The position numbers were made by a program, and so were the translations under genes. A model generated the notes under the pieces. It ran no database searches, had not been told where the DNA came from, and worked only from the letters and a program-made list of their open reading frames with translations. From Chitinophaga costaii (GTDB lineage Bacteria > Bacteroidota > Bacteroidia > Chitinophagales > Chitinophagaceae): a stretch of 64,000 bases of DNA. The stretch is taken from contig NZ_FMAR01000013.1 in NCBI RefSeq assembly GCF_900094705.1, positions 1 to 64,000 of the forward strand, given 5' to 3'. This document shows, piece after piece, positions 18,293-27,123 of this stretch. Within the stretch, counting starts at the first letter, position 1, and every line of letters begins with the position of its first letter.

Positions 18293-18850
18293 CTACACTT
18301 TATCGAGCGGCTTCCTGGGCATATGCTGGCTTTTGAAGGCGGTGGGTGTCATACCAGTAACGTCTTTGAACTGCCGGCTCAGGTGAGCTATGCTGCTGTA
18401 GCCGGTTTTGAACGCGATGGTGGATATACTGGCCTCATCATATACGAGTAATTCTTTTACGCGTTCTACCTTCTGTCGAATGAAATATTTTTCGATGGTT
18501 ACACCCTCTACCTGGGAAAATAGGGTGCTTAGTGTGTTGTAGTCATGATGCAGCTCGGCGGCAATGTAATCGGAGATATTTACCGTGCGGGTATCTTCCT
18601 GCTGGTGTACCAGCTTGCGGATGGCGTTTTTAACCTGTTCTATAAGCCGGCTTTTACGGTCGTCAATCAGTTCAAAGCCCAGTTGTTCCAGGGAGCGGGT
18701 CACGGGTTTCAGCTCGTCGCGGGAGAGGTTTTCCCGGATATCAGCTTCCCCTAGCTGTAGGGCCTCAATATGGAGAGCATGCGCTTCCAGCGTGGATCTC
18801 ACTGCCATCATACAACGATCGCAAACCATATTCTTAATATAAAGCTTCAT
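18293..18850 (-). CDS. AraC-family regulator with N-terminal HMA-like metal domain
   Basis: A 185-residue protein. Residues 1-70 resemble a heavy-metal-associated domain (KNMVCDRCMMAV, with Cys10 and Cys13 as likely ligands, and LEQLGFELIDD as its last strand). Residues about 95-180 are an AraC DNA-binding domain (YIAAELHHDYNTLSTLFSQVEG, then ISTIAFKTGYSSIAHLSRQFKDVTGMTP). It is upstream of copA in the same direction. The direct joining of a Cys-x-x-Cys metal domain to an AraC reader suggests Cu(I) sensing and control of the copA-copZ genes. Regulation of copA is inference from position. Confidence 0.88.
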   Translation of the reverse strand: MKLYIKNMVCDRCMMAVRSTLEAHALHIEALQLGEADIRENLSRDELKPVTRSLEQLGFELIDDRKSRLIEQVKNAIRKLVHQQEDTRTVNISDYIAAELHHDYNTLSTLFSQVEGVTIEKYFIRQKVERVKELLVYDEASISTIAFKTGYSSIAHLSRQFKDVTGMTPTAFKSQHMPRKPLDKV

Positions 18851-19346
18851 GACATCAAAGGTAAGTATTCATAAGGAATACCTGTATTGTTGATGGGCCG
18901 TTGCTATTTTCTTTAAGATGGGTTATAAATAGTCACTATTAAATATTTAGCTTATCCCGTAAACCCATAACTTTTACAAAAGGAAGTTTATGTAATATTC
19001 TACCAGGCGGTTAGGTAGGAAATACATTGTTCACCGTTGGTTACTGGGCTGCTCCTATGCACCCTTATATTGCTGCGCCAAAATACATGCAGGATTATTT
19101 TTTGACACCTCATGCCGGATATTTGTTGTCGTCATTGCCGTGTTGGGAGTACTTCTTTAACCATTTTTGGGAGATGATCCCATCCTTTTCTTGGAATAAA
19201 TTCATGTATTCCATGTTTAATCTATCCCGGTAAAAAGCCTATACGAATAAATTCTGTAGAAATTCTAAATTAGCAGGGAATATCGGCTTTGAACTGGTGG
19301 CAATAGGCACATTAATGAATGGAAAGTTTGTACAAATAGAAACACA
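18851..19346. other. Intergenic stretch between copper regulator and PAP2 gene
   Basis: No gene is supported here. The part near 18851-18960 is AT-rich and should contain the promoter of the minus-strand copper regulator. A 68-codon plus-strand frame at 19027-19233 has no recognisable similarity. Confidence 0.45.
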
Positions 19347-20225
19347 TTGAAGTATATTGTATGTATTGTCTGGCTGCTTTCCAGCGCCAGTTATGGTTTT
19401 GCTCAGTCGGATACCTGCGCCCCCCAGGCGATTGATACGCTAACGCACGAAAAAACAACACCCTTCCAGGTTGCAGCGGTTGCAGATACCACCGGTAGCG
19501 TTACGGCTGCCGATACTACTAATTTATACTGCATTAATGAAGTATACCTGCGCAGCATCTGGCAGGACCTGAAATATACCGTGGCCAGGCCCGCGCATTG
19601 GCAGCAAAAGAACTGGCTACAATTTGGCGCAGTGGCCGCTGGCGCCGGTCTGCTGATCGGAGCAGATCATTCCGTAAAGCAGTTTTTTATACACAACCAA
19701 ACCACTGCGGTAACTAGCATCACCAACCAGATAGAGCCCTGGGGCAATGCCTACTCACCCTACCTGGTGGGCGCCGCCTATATGGCCGGCATGATCTTGC
19801 ATGATCGCAAGTTGGAAAGCGGTAGCCTCATGGCAGCCAAGTCTTTGCTTATTTCTACCGCCATTTACACCGCCATTAAAAGTGTGGTGCGTCGTGGCCG
19901 GCCTACTTATTTTAATGACAACCTTAATTTTAAGCCCCCTTTTACTAGGGATAAATATCACACCTCTTTCCCTTCCGGGCATAGCAATACTGTAATAACA
20001 GTAGCCACCGCCATCGTGGAGCTATATGGCAAAGACCATCCCTGGGTTCCCTGGGTGGCTTATAGTGTGGCGGGACTTACAGGTGTAACCCGTATGTATC
20101 AAAACCGGCACTGGAGCAGTGATGTACTGGTAGGTATGGCCCTGGGCCATTTTGTGACACAAAGCGTATTTCGCCACCAGCGCGCAAAGGAACACAAACT
20201 AGTCATGAAAAAGATGTTATACTAA
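19347..20225 (+). CDS. PAP2-family phosphatase
   Basis: A 292-residue membrane-associated acid phosphatase of the PAP2 superfamily, acting on lipid phosphates such as phosphatidate or undecaprenyl pyrophosphate. All three signature motifs are present: KSVVRRGRP (K-x6-RP), SFPSGHS, and TRMYQNRHWSSD (R-x5-H-x3-D). A signal peptide (KYIVCIVWLLSSASYGFAQ) and several hydrophobic segments place it in the envelope. The only start that keeps the signal peptide is a TTG at 19347; an in-frame stop lies just upstream and there is no nearby ATG. Substrate unknown. Confidence 0.88.
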   Translation: MKYIVCIVWLLSSASYGFAQSDTCAPQAIDTLTHEKTTPFQVAAVADTTGSVTAADTTNLYCINEVYLRSIWQDLKYTVARPAHWQQKNWLQFGAVAAGAGLLIGADHSVKQFFIHNQTTAVTSITNQIEPWGNAYSPYLVGAAYMAGMILHDRKLESGSLMAAKSLLISTAIYTAIKSVVRRGRPTYFNDNLNFKPPFTRDKYHTSFPSGHSNTVITVATAIVELYGKDHPWVPWVAYSVAGLTGVTRMYQNRHWSSDVLVGMALGHFVTQSVFRHQRAKEHKLVMKKMLY

Positions 20226-20290
20226 ACAGTAAACAAAAGCTGTTGCCCGCCAGATACACAGGTTTTCTGTCATTTTTTTAACTTTAACCT

Positions 20291-20809
20291 ATGGCGAAAG
20301 CGTTGCACCTTGTTACACTCACACTCAGCGTACCCGTGATAGATCAGCTAGCGGCCCTCTTAATAGATACAGTGGCCCATGGCGGTTCCGTGAGTTTTAT
20401 GCATCCTCTTTCCCTGGAGGATGCCAGGGCCTTTTGGCATGATTCCCTGGCTGCTGCTCACCGGGGCGAACGTGTGGTGCTGGGTGCTTACGACGGCGAT
20501 ATCTTAACAGGCACCCTGACCCTGTTGCTGGAATGCCCGCCCAATCAGCCTCACCGGGCGGAGCTGGCCAAAATGATGACAGCCTTAAACTACCGAGGGC
20601 AGGGCATCGCAAAGGCGCTTGTGGAAGCTGCGGAACGCATAGCGAAAGAAAAGGGTAAAACCCTCCTAAACCTTGACACCGCAGCAGAAGACGGCGCTGC
20701 CGGCCTGTATGAAAAACTCGGTTATATCCGGGTAGGCAAGATCCCTGGTTATGCCCTGAAACCATTGGGCGGACTCACCGGTACTATTATTTACTACAAG
20801 TACATTTAA
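20291..20809 (+). CDS. GNAT-family N-acetyltransferase
   Basis: A 172-residue GNAT protein: beta strands VLGAYDGDILTGTLTLLLE, acetyl-CoA binding motif A in AELAKMMTALNYRGQGIAKA (pattern R/QxxGxG/A), and LNLDTAAEDGAAGLYEKLGY in motif B. The C-terminal TGTIIYYKY is typical of small-molecule acetyltransferases of this group. It follows the PAP2 gene by 65 bp in the same direction, but nothing links their functions. Acceptor substrate unknown. Confidence 0.88.
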   Translation: MAKALHLVTLTLSVPVIDQLAALLIDTVAHGGSVSFMHPLSLEDARAFWHDSLAAAHRGERVVLGAYDGDILTGTLTLLLECPPNQPHRAELAKMMTALNYRGQGIAKALVEAAERIAKEKGKTLLNLDTAAEDGAAGLYEKLGYIRVGKIPGYALKPLGGLTGTIIYYKYI

Positions 20810-21023
20810 AGGAAAAATAACTACCCCATCTCCATGCCGGCTTGCTTGCATATGCACTTCTAAGGCAGTAGCGGGGCTGCCAGTGATTGCCGGTACGCTG
20901 CCAGTACTATCCAGGAACACCTGCCAATTTTCTGAATATGTTTAGGGTAATAGTTGGCTGCTTTTTAAGAAACAGCACTGCAATGCAATAGCACCTGATT
21001 TTAAATTTGCTTATGTTTGAGCT

Positions 21024-21758
21024 ATGCGTTTGGATCTGAAAGCACAATACCTGCGTTATACCCGTGACGAACTGTTACAGATCGCTCATCATCCTGATAA
21101 CTATACGCCGGAAGAAGTAAGCACTGCATTCGAAGTGTTGGACGAAAAATATGCCGGCTGGAACAATCCTGAAAAGCCTGTACAAAATGGCGAAAATGTT
21201 CCATTGTCAGACCTTTTGCAAGACCTGGAAGAAGAGGAAGGTATCTACGATCCCTGGGCGGTGCGTGTGTTTTGGGGGGCGTTGTTGCTCATGTTTGTAG
21301 GGATGGCATTTTACTTGCTGGCAGCCGTACGATTTATCTTTTTTCACCAAGATGGAAATACAGTCGCCTTCCGGTTGGGGTTTTCTATTAGTAGCTATGC
21401 TTTGCCATTGGCGGGCATAGGGGTGCTGGCTTACTTTTGGTACCGGCGTAGCCGGCTGGCCTGGATGTGTTTTTATTTGTACATCCTGTTCGGCATTGTG
21501 AGCGCGGTGAACCACTTATGGATACTTGCCCACCTAGGCAATACTGTAATCCGGAGCCGTATGGGTATTTTAGGTTTAGGGTGGAATATGACGCTGATCA
21601 TCATATACGCGGTGATGGCCTGGATGGTAGCGCGCGATAATTTTATCGGCTATTTTGGCGTGAGTATTAAAACGCGCCGTTATACCATGATCGTTGGTTT
21701 ATTGCAGGTAGTATTTGGCCTGGCAAATACCGTACTTTCGCATATGCCCTCTTTCTGA
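21024..21758 (+). CDS. Hypothetical membrane protein
   Basis: A 244-residue protein with a soluble N-terminal part (about 1-85, with a short helical repeat YTRDELLQIAHHPDNYTPEE and an acidic stretch DLEEEEG) and then five or six hydrophobic helices (WGALLLMFVGMAFYLLAAV, LPLAGIGVLAYFW, MCFYLYILFGIVSAV, LIIIYAVMAWMV, IVGLLQVVFGLANTV). No family is recognised. The DEL..IA...DxYTPEE.. start resembles short motifs seen at the N-termini of other Bacteroidota membrane proteins. It stands alone between two 60-210 bp gaps. Confidence 0.7.
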   Translation: MRLDLKAQYLRYTRDELLQIAHHPDNYTPEEVSTAFEVLDEKYAGWNNPEKPVQNGENVPLSDLLQDLEEEEGIYDPWAVRVFWGALLLMFVGMAFYLLAAVRFIFFHQDGNTVAFRLGFSISSYALPLAGIGVLAYFWYRRSRLAWMCFYLYILFGIVSAVNHLWILAHLGNTVIRSRMGILGLGWNMTLIIIYAVMAWMVARDNFIGYFGVSIKTRRYTMIVGLLQVVFGLANTVLSHMPSF

Positions 21759-21819
21759 TCCACGCTTACTGCTGGTAATCTGATAGGCCTGTTCCGGTAA
21801 ATATAAAATGCAACAGGCA

Positions 21820-23094
21820 TCAGTCAAATTTTACCGTTTCCATTTTAGGTGCGCAGCAATGCACCAATACCCAGGCCAGCAGATACATGCTGGCGCAAAT
21901 GATAAATAAAATCCTATAGCCCGCGCCAATATCGCCCAGTATTTTATAATGATTGAGCAGTAACCCAACTACTATTGGGAAGAGGATACCACCCACAGAG
22001 CCTGCCATGCCGCCTATGCCGGAAACAGAACTTACCGCCTGCTTAGGAAACATATCCGATGCCAGGGTATACACGTTGGCACTCCAGGCCTGGTGAGCGG
22101 CAGCGGCCAGGCTGATGATGCCCACCACTTGCCACAGGGAATGGTTATTGTTGACCAATACCACCGGCACCACACAGCAGGCGAAAATAAACAACGACAA
22201 CTTCCGCGCAACAAACACCCGGGTACCCTTGCGGATCAGGTAAGACGATAAATATCCGCCCCCTATACTACCCACCATCGCCGCACTGTAAATGATGATC
22301 AAAGGCTTGCCCAGCGCATTGTCTGGCAGGTTAAAAATGGTGCTAAAATAGGAGGGAAGCCAAAACAGGAAAAACCACCAGATGGGGTCTGTCAACAACT
22401 TGCCAAAGATTACAGCCCAGGTTTGCCGGTGACGGAAAAGCGTTAGCCAGGGACTTTGCTGGCCTTTTATTTCGGGTTCCGTATCACTGTGGATGTGGGC
22501 GTATTCGGCTGCGGACAATTTGGATTGCGCAGCAGGCGTTTGGTAAAATCTCCACCAGCCAAGCAGCCATATAAAACCCAATATGCCCGTCCAAAAGAAA
22601 GCAGACTGCCATCCGTACCGCACAGCCAGATAGGGTACCACTGCAGGAGCTACGATAGCGCCAATGTTTGACCCGGAATTAAAAATACCGGTGGCCAATG
22701 CCCTTTCTTTTTTGGGGAACCACTCTGCCACGGTTTTAATGGCAGTGGGGAAATTGCCAGATTCTCCGATGCCCAATAGTGCCCTCGCTACCCCAAAACC
22801 TATCGTGTTTTGCACCAGTGCATGCAGCATGGCCGCAGCGCTCCACACGCTTACCGATAAAGCATACCCTTTGCGGGTGCCGATGGTATCGACCAATTTG
22901 CCGGCAAAAAAAATTCCAATGGCATAGGTAATGGAAAATGCCAGCACAATGCGACTGTAAGTGATTTCCGTCCAGTTAAATTCCTTGGAAAGCATAGGTT
23001 TCAGCAAGGCTACCACCTGCCGGTCCAGATAATTTATAGTAGTAGCGAAAAAGAGCAGGGCGCACACACCCCAACGATAATAGCCTGGTTTCAT
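21820..23094 (-). CDS. exuT: MFS hexuronate transporter, ExuT-like
   Basis: A 424-residue major facilitator of the anion:cation symporter (ACS) group. Twelve hydrophobic helices are visible, with TTINYLDRQVVALLKPML in helix 1 and LLGIGESGNFPTAIKTVAEWFPKKERALATGIF across helices 4-5, both hallmarks of the hexuronate/glucarate transporter family. It should import glucuronate or galacturonate by proton symport. It is divergent from uxaC, 163 bp away, and close to KDPG aldolase and KDG kinase genes, which supports the uronate assignment. Confidence 0.9.
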   Translation of the reverse strand: MKPGYYRWGVCALLFFATTINYLDRQVVALLKPMLSKEFNWTEITYSRIVLAFSITYAIGIFFAGKLVDTIGTRKGYALSVSVWSAAAMLHALVQNTIGFGVARALLGIGESGNFPTAIKTVAEWFPKKERALATGIFNSGSNIGAIVAPAVVPYLAVRYGWQSAFFWTGILGFIWLLGWWRFYQTPAAQSKLSAAEYAHIHSDTEPEIKGQQSPWLTLFRHRQTWAVIFGKLLTDPIWWFFLFWLPSYFSTIFNLPDNALGKPLIIIYSAAMVGSIGGGYLSSYLIRKGTRVFVARKLSLFIFACCVVPVVLVNNNHSLWQVVGIISLAAAAHQAWSANVYTLASDMFPKQAVSSVSGIGGMAGSVGGILFPIVVGLLLNHYKILGDIGAGYRILFIICASMYLLAWVLVHCCAPKMETVKFD

Positions 23095-23257
23095 TCCGTG
23101 GAAAATTTAAAAATTTGACTACTTTTAAGACCGGTTTTTCGGGTCGACCGGACCTGCGATGCAGCATATTGCTTAAAGATAAGTAACCGCCCGCAGCAAT
23201 CCATGCCCTGTTTTATATTTATACACCTACGGGTCCATGCTTTCCTAATGCACAGTT

Positions 23258-24652
23258 ATGAAAAAATTTCTCGATGAAGATTTTTTGTTGCGCGGTGCCA
23301 CCGCCCAAAAGCTCTATCATGAATATGCCGCCCTCATGCCGGTAATCGATTATCACAACCACCTGCCACCCGACCAGATTGCAACCAATAAGCAATTTGA
23401 AAACATAAGCCAGGCCTGGTTATATGGCGATCATTACAAGTGGCGCGCTATGCGCATTCATGGAATACCGGAGGCTTATTGTACTGGCGGCAAGGCCGAT
23501 TGGGAAAAATTTGAACAATGGGCCGCTACGGTACCTTATACCATGCGCAATCCCCTGTACCACTGGACACACCTGGAACTGCGTCGCTATTTCGATATAG
23601 AAGAACTGCTTAGCCCTGCTACGGCCGCCAGCATATACCGTATATGTTCTGAAAAGCTGCAAACCCCCGACTACTCCGTACAAAACCTGCTGCGCAGGAT
23701 GCAGGTAAAGACCCTGTGTACCACCGACGATCCGGCAGATACGCTGGAATACCATGCGCAATTGCAAGGGCTGGATATTAAAGTGCTGCCTGCATTCCGA
23801 CCAGATAAGTCACTGGCCGTGGAAGACCCCGTAAGTTACAATGTTTACCTGGAACAGCTGGGAGCAGCCGCCAATATAGACATCCGGCAGTACAGCGACC
23901 TGCTCGCCGCCCTGAAGAACCGGCATGATTTCTTTGCAACGATGGGCGGTACTGTGGCCGATCACGGGCTGGATAAATTATATGTGGAAACATTCACCGA
24001 AAAAGAGATCGCAAACATTTTTTCCAAAGTGAGGGCTGGCCATCCGCTGGCTGCCGCAGAAGTAATGCAGTTTAAGTCGGCCCTGATGCTGCAACTGGCG
24101 GAATGGAATGCAGAGAAAGGATGGGTACAGCAATTTCACCTCGGTGCGCTGCGTAATACCAATTCCCGCATGTTGAAATTGCTGGGTCCCGATACCGGCT
24201 GGGATGCTATCGGCGATTATCCCCAAGGCATTGCCCTGGGCCGTTTCCTGGACCTGCTGGAAAACAAACGTGCACTGGCAAAGACCATTATTTACAATCT
24301 GAACCCGGCAGATAATATTATGTTTTCCACCATCGCTGCCAGCTTCAATGATGGCAGCACACCCGGCAAGGTGCAGTATGGGGCTGCCTGGTGGTTCCTG
24401 GATCAGCAACACGGCATTACCGACCAATTAAATGCTTTGTCGAATACAGGTTTGCTAAGCCGCTTCATCGGAATGCTCACCGACTCCCGCAGCTTTTTGT
24501 CTTACCCCCGCCACGAATATTTTCGCCGTATCCTATGCGATATGCTAGGGACGGAAATAGACAATGGAGAACTTCCCCGCGATATGGACTGGATCGGTAA
24601 AATGGTGCAGGACATCAGCTACAACAATGCTGCGGCTTATTTTGGTTTTTAA
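23258..24652 (+). CDS. uxaC: Glucuronate isomerase
   Basis: A 464-residue uronate isomerase (EC 5.3.1.12) that converts D-glucuronate to D-fructuronate and D-galacturonate to D-tagaturonate in the cytoplasm. It belongs to the amidohydrolase superfamily: N-terminal VIDYHNHLPP carries the metal ligands His33 and His35, and later segments TTDDPAD, QFHLGALRN and ARHEYFRR-like SYPRHEYFRRILC are typical of UxaC. Length matches the family. It is divergent from the transporter and convergent with the KDPG aldolase gene, sharing a bidirectional terminator. Confidence 0.96.
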   Translation: MKKFLDEDFLLRGATAQKLYHEYAALMPVIDYHNHLPPDQIATNKQFENISQAWLYGDHYKWRAMRIHGIPEAYCTGGKADWEKFEQWAATVPYTMRNPLYHWTHLELRRYFDIEELLSPATAASIYRICSEKLQTPDYSVQNLLRRMQVKTLCTTDDPADTLEYHAQLQGLDIKVLPAFRPDKSLAVEDPVSYNVYLEQLGAAANIDIRQYSDLLAALKNRHDFFATMGGTVADHGLDKLYVETFTEKEIANIFSKVRAGHPLAAAEVMQFKSALMLQLAEWNAEKGWVQQFHLGALRNTNSRMLKLLGPDTGWDAIGDYPQGIALGRFLDLLENKRALAKTIIYNLNPADNIMFSTIAASFNDGSTPGKVQYGAAWWFLDQQHGITDQLNALSNTGLLSRFIGMLTDSRSFLSYPRHEYFRRILCDMLGTEIDNGELPRDMDWIGKMVQDISYNNAAAYFGF

Positions 24653-24671
24653 ACATACAGACAATAAACAC

Positions 24672-24710
24672 AAACACCGGTCATCATGTAGTGACCGGTG
24701 TTTTTATTTT
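24672..24710. terminator. Bidirectional terminator between uxaC and KDPG aldolase
   Basis: A 12-bp stem AAACACCGGTCA (24672-24683) with TGACCGGTGTTT (24692-24703), 8-base loop, T run on the plus strand and A run upstream. It lies between convergent genes and would serve both. Confidence 0.88.
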
Positions 24711-24725
24711 TAGTATGTTGGCAGT

Positions 24726-25403
24726 CTAATGGGCTGCCACAGCAGCTTTAACTTCCTGTATGGTTTTTAATACAACCATAGTATTTTGTGCCAGTGTTTC
24801 GTAATCGCCGTTTTCCAGCACGTGGGCAGTGATTAGTTTGGAGCCAAGGCCTACCGCCGATACGCCGGCTTTGAACCAGGTGGTGAGGTTTTCTTTATTC
24901 CGTTCTACTCCCCCGGTAGGAATAAATCGCTGCCCGGGAAATAGTTCCCGCACGGAGCTAATGAAAGCCGGGCCTACAATGTTTGCCGGGAATATCTTGA
25001 TCAGCGGTGCGCCCAGTTGCTGGGCCACTACGATCTCGGTGGGTGTCATCGCACCGGGTATCCAGATTTTACCCGCTGTTTTGGCCACTGCTGCCACCCC
25101 AGGAAGCACCACCGGGCTTACCAGAAAGTCGGCACCCGCATCCAAAAATGCCTCGGCTTCTTCCGGTGATTTAATGGTACCGGTACCCAGGAACAAACCG
25201 GGAAATTGTTGGTGGCTTTGTGCTTTCAAGTACCGGAAATTTTCCAGGGCCTTCTCGCCCCGGTTTGTAAATTCCACCACCCGTACACCGGCGTGGTATA
25301 ATGCTTTTAATACCTGCAAACACACTTCAACATCGGGCCAGTAATAGAGAGGCAACAGGCTTTGATCGAGTATCTGCTGCAGGGGCGTGGAATTATGACT
25401 CAT
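24726..25403 (-). CDS. eda: KDPG/KHG aldolase
   Basis: A 225-residue class I aldolase that splits 2-keto-3-deoxy-6-phosphogluconate into pyruvate and glyceraldehyde-3-phosphate. The general base lies in VVEFTNRG (Glu44), and the Schiff-base lysine is Lys136 in APLIKIFPA; GTGTIKSPEEA and FIPTGGV are the family's phosphate-binding segments. It overlaps the kinase gene by 11 bp (25393-25403), so kinase and aldolase are translationally linked and catalyse consecutive steps. Confidence 0.94.
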   Translation of the reverse strand: MSHNSTPLQQILDQSLLPLYYWPDVEVCLQVLKALYHAGVRVVEFTNRGEKALENFRYLKAQSHQQFPGLFLGTGTIKSPEEAEAFLDAGADFLVSPVVLPGVAAVAKTAGKIWIPGAMTPTEIVVAQQLGAPLIKIFPANIVGPAFISSVRELFPGQRFIPTGGVERNKENLTTWFKAGVSAVGLGSKLITAHVLENGDYETLAQNTMVVLKTIQEVKAAVAAH

Positions 25404-26421
25404 TTGATAAAAGGATTTGATGAATAGTTGCTACGTTACTGGTGGTAGCGTCGCTTTCGATAAAAAGTTTATTAAAGGCCGCTGCTGCGGCAAATTCCAA
25501 CGTTTGTTTCCAGGGATGTCCTTGAGTATGCCCGTATAACAGGCCGGCCATGAAGCAATCTCCGCTACCTACTTTGTCTATAATAGCAGCGGCAGTATGT
25601 GTACGTGACACTTCGGTGATGTTGCTGGTGTTGAGTGTAGCATAATATGAAATGCCACCACCCGGCTGGTCAAAACGGAACGTATTGGCTACGGCCTTCA
25701 CCGTAGGGTAAGCTTCCATCAGCGCGGTAGCAGAACGGGCGGCCTGCGCTATATATTGGTCTTGTGTATTGCCTTCATTCGCCAGGATATCCACGGGAAT
25801 GCCCAGCATCTTTTCGGTGGCCCATACATTACCCATCACTAAAGTACAATGTTTTACCAGCGATGGCATTATTTGCTGCGGCGTCATCCCGTATTGCCAT
25901 AGGCGCGCACGGTAATTCAGGTCTACAGACATTGGGATACCCAGTTCGCCGGCAGCAATTACCGCGGCCTCGCATACCGCGGCCAGGGAGGCACTCAGGG
26001 CGGGTGTAATGGCGCTGAAATGAAACCAGGCAACGTCTTCAAATATATTTTCCCAATTAATGTCTGCCGGCTGTAGTTGTGCAAAAGCAGAATGTGCGCG
26101 GTCGTAAATTACACTGGCATGTTGCAAGTCTTTGCCCTTCGGTAAATAATACAGCCCCAGCCTGCCATCCCGCAGGATAACTGCTGAAGTATCGATGCCT
26201 TGGTCCTGTAAATATTTCAATAAGTCTACAGACATTTCATTGTCTGGCAGGGCCGAAAAGTAGGCAGGCTGTAAGCCCCAGCGGGCAAGGGCCGTGGCTA
26301 CATTGGCTTCCGCACCACCCACAAAAAATGGAAGCTGGTGCAGTTGCAACCAGTCGCCACTCAGGTCAGGGCTTATGCGCAATAATAATTCTCCAAAGCA
26401 AAGTATCTTTTTCTTAGACAT
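25393..26421 (-). CDS. kdgK: 2-keto-3-deoxygluconate kinase, PfkB family
   Basis: A PfkB/ribokinase-type sugar kinase of about 342 residues starting MSKKKILCFGELLLRISPDL. N-terminal FVGGAEANVATALARWG and C-terminal DKVGSGDCFMAGLLYG (anion hole and catalytic Asp) are the two PfkB signatures. I chose the ATG at 26421 because the frame upstream, though open to 26511, lacks family similarity and the protein then begins exactly at the first Rossmann-like strand. It phosphorylates KDG to KDPG, the substrate of the overlapping aldolase. Confidence 0.92.
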   Translation of the reverse strand: MSKKKILCFGELLLRISPDLSGDWLQLHQLPFFVGGAEANVATALARWGLQPAYFSALPDNEMSVDLLKYLQDQGIDTSAVILRDGRLGLYYLPKGKDLQHASVIYDRAHSAFAQLQPADINWENIFEDVAWFHFSAITPALSASLAAVCEAAVIAAGELGIPMSVDLNYRARLWQYGMTPQQIMPSLVKHCTLVMGNVWATEKMLGIPVDILANEGNTQDQYIAQAARSATALMEAYPTVKAVANTFRFDQPGGGISYYATLNTSNITEVSRTHTAAAIIDKVGSGDCFMAGLLYGHTQGHPWKQTLEFAAAAAFNKLFIESDATTSNVATIHQILLSNES

Positions 26422-27123
26422 GACGGTTTCCGTAAGGCAATAATTTACGTGGCTTAAAGATAAAGGTTGAATTTTATTAAAAGCAGTATTTCGTTTGTTG
26501 TTGGGCATCAAAAATTACTACAACGATGGCATACCACCTGTTTACAAGTGCTTTATAGGAAACAAAAGCATATTCATATTGGATTTAATTTAATATGTAA
26601 AATATGTTTACATAAGTATACCATTCTTTTATTTTTTATTTTTATTTTTTTATTTTAATATTGAAATATGATTGCTATCTTGTAGTACATTATCAAGCAT
26701 TACATTATTAGTTGTAGCATGTATTCCCAAAACCAAAGTCAACGCCGCTAGATTTGTCATTTTTAGAAGTAATAACAAAATTTATTAGCAACCAAAATCG
26801 GATCTAAGTTATCTTTTACATAAAATTATAGTAATTGTGTAGTAGTGTTTAAACAGCATATGCATGAGCGCGTTTATTAGCGACATAGCATGAATTTTTT
26901 TACAACCAAGGTCTAAATCAATTTCCACAGGTTACGACGATTTCCGTTGCGTTCGTATGCCGTTTTATCAACAACATCAACACTTATGTATCACTGGCGT
27001 GTTAGGCTGGTTGATGCATGTCTTTTTGCAGTATCAATTAATTTTCTGGAAGCAGAAAGCGGGCTACGTTGTGCCTTGTGCTACCTCTTTTTTTTATATG
27101 CATCAACCAAAATCTGAATCATT
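26422..27123. other. AT-rich intergenic region, divergent promoter zone
   Basis: About 700 bp between the divergent kinase gene and the SusC gene. It contains long A/T tracts (for example 26625-26660) and no frame with recognisable similarity. It probably holds both promoters and any regulatory sites for the uronate genes and the SusCD pair; no single site could be assigned with confidence. Confidence 0.5.

Noticed and set aside
19027..19233. 68-codon plus-strand frame between copper and PAP2 genes
   Set aside because: No family features, unusual residue make-up, and no context. Treated as chance open frame.
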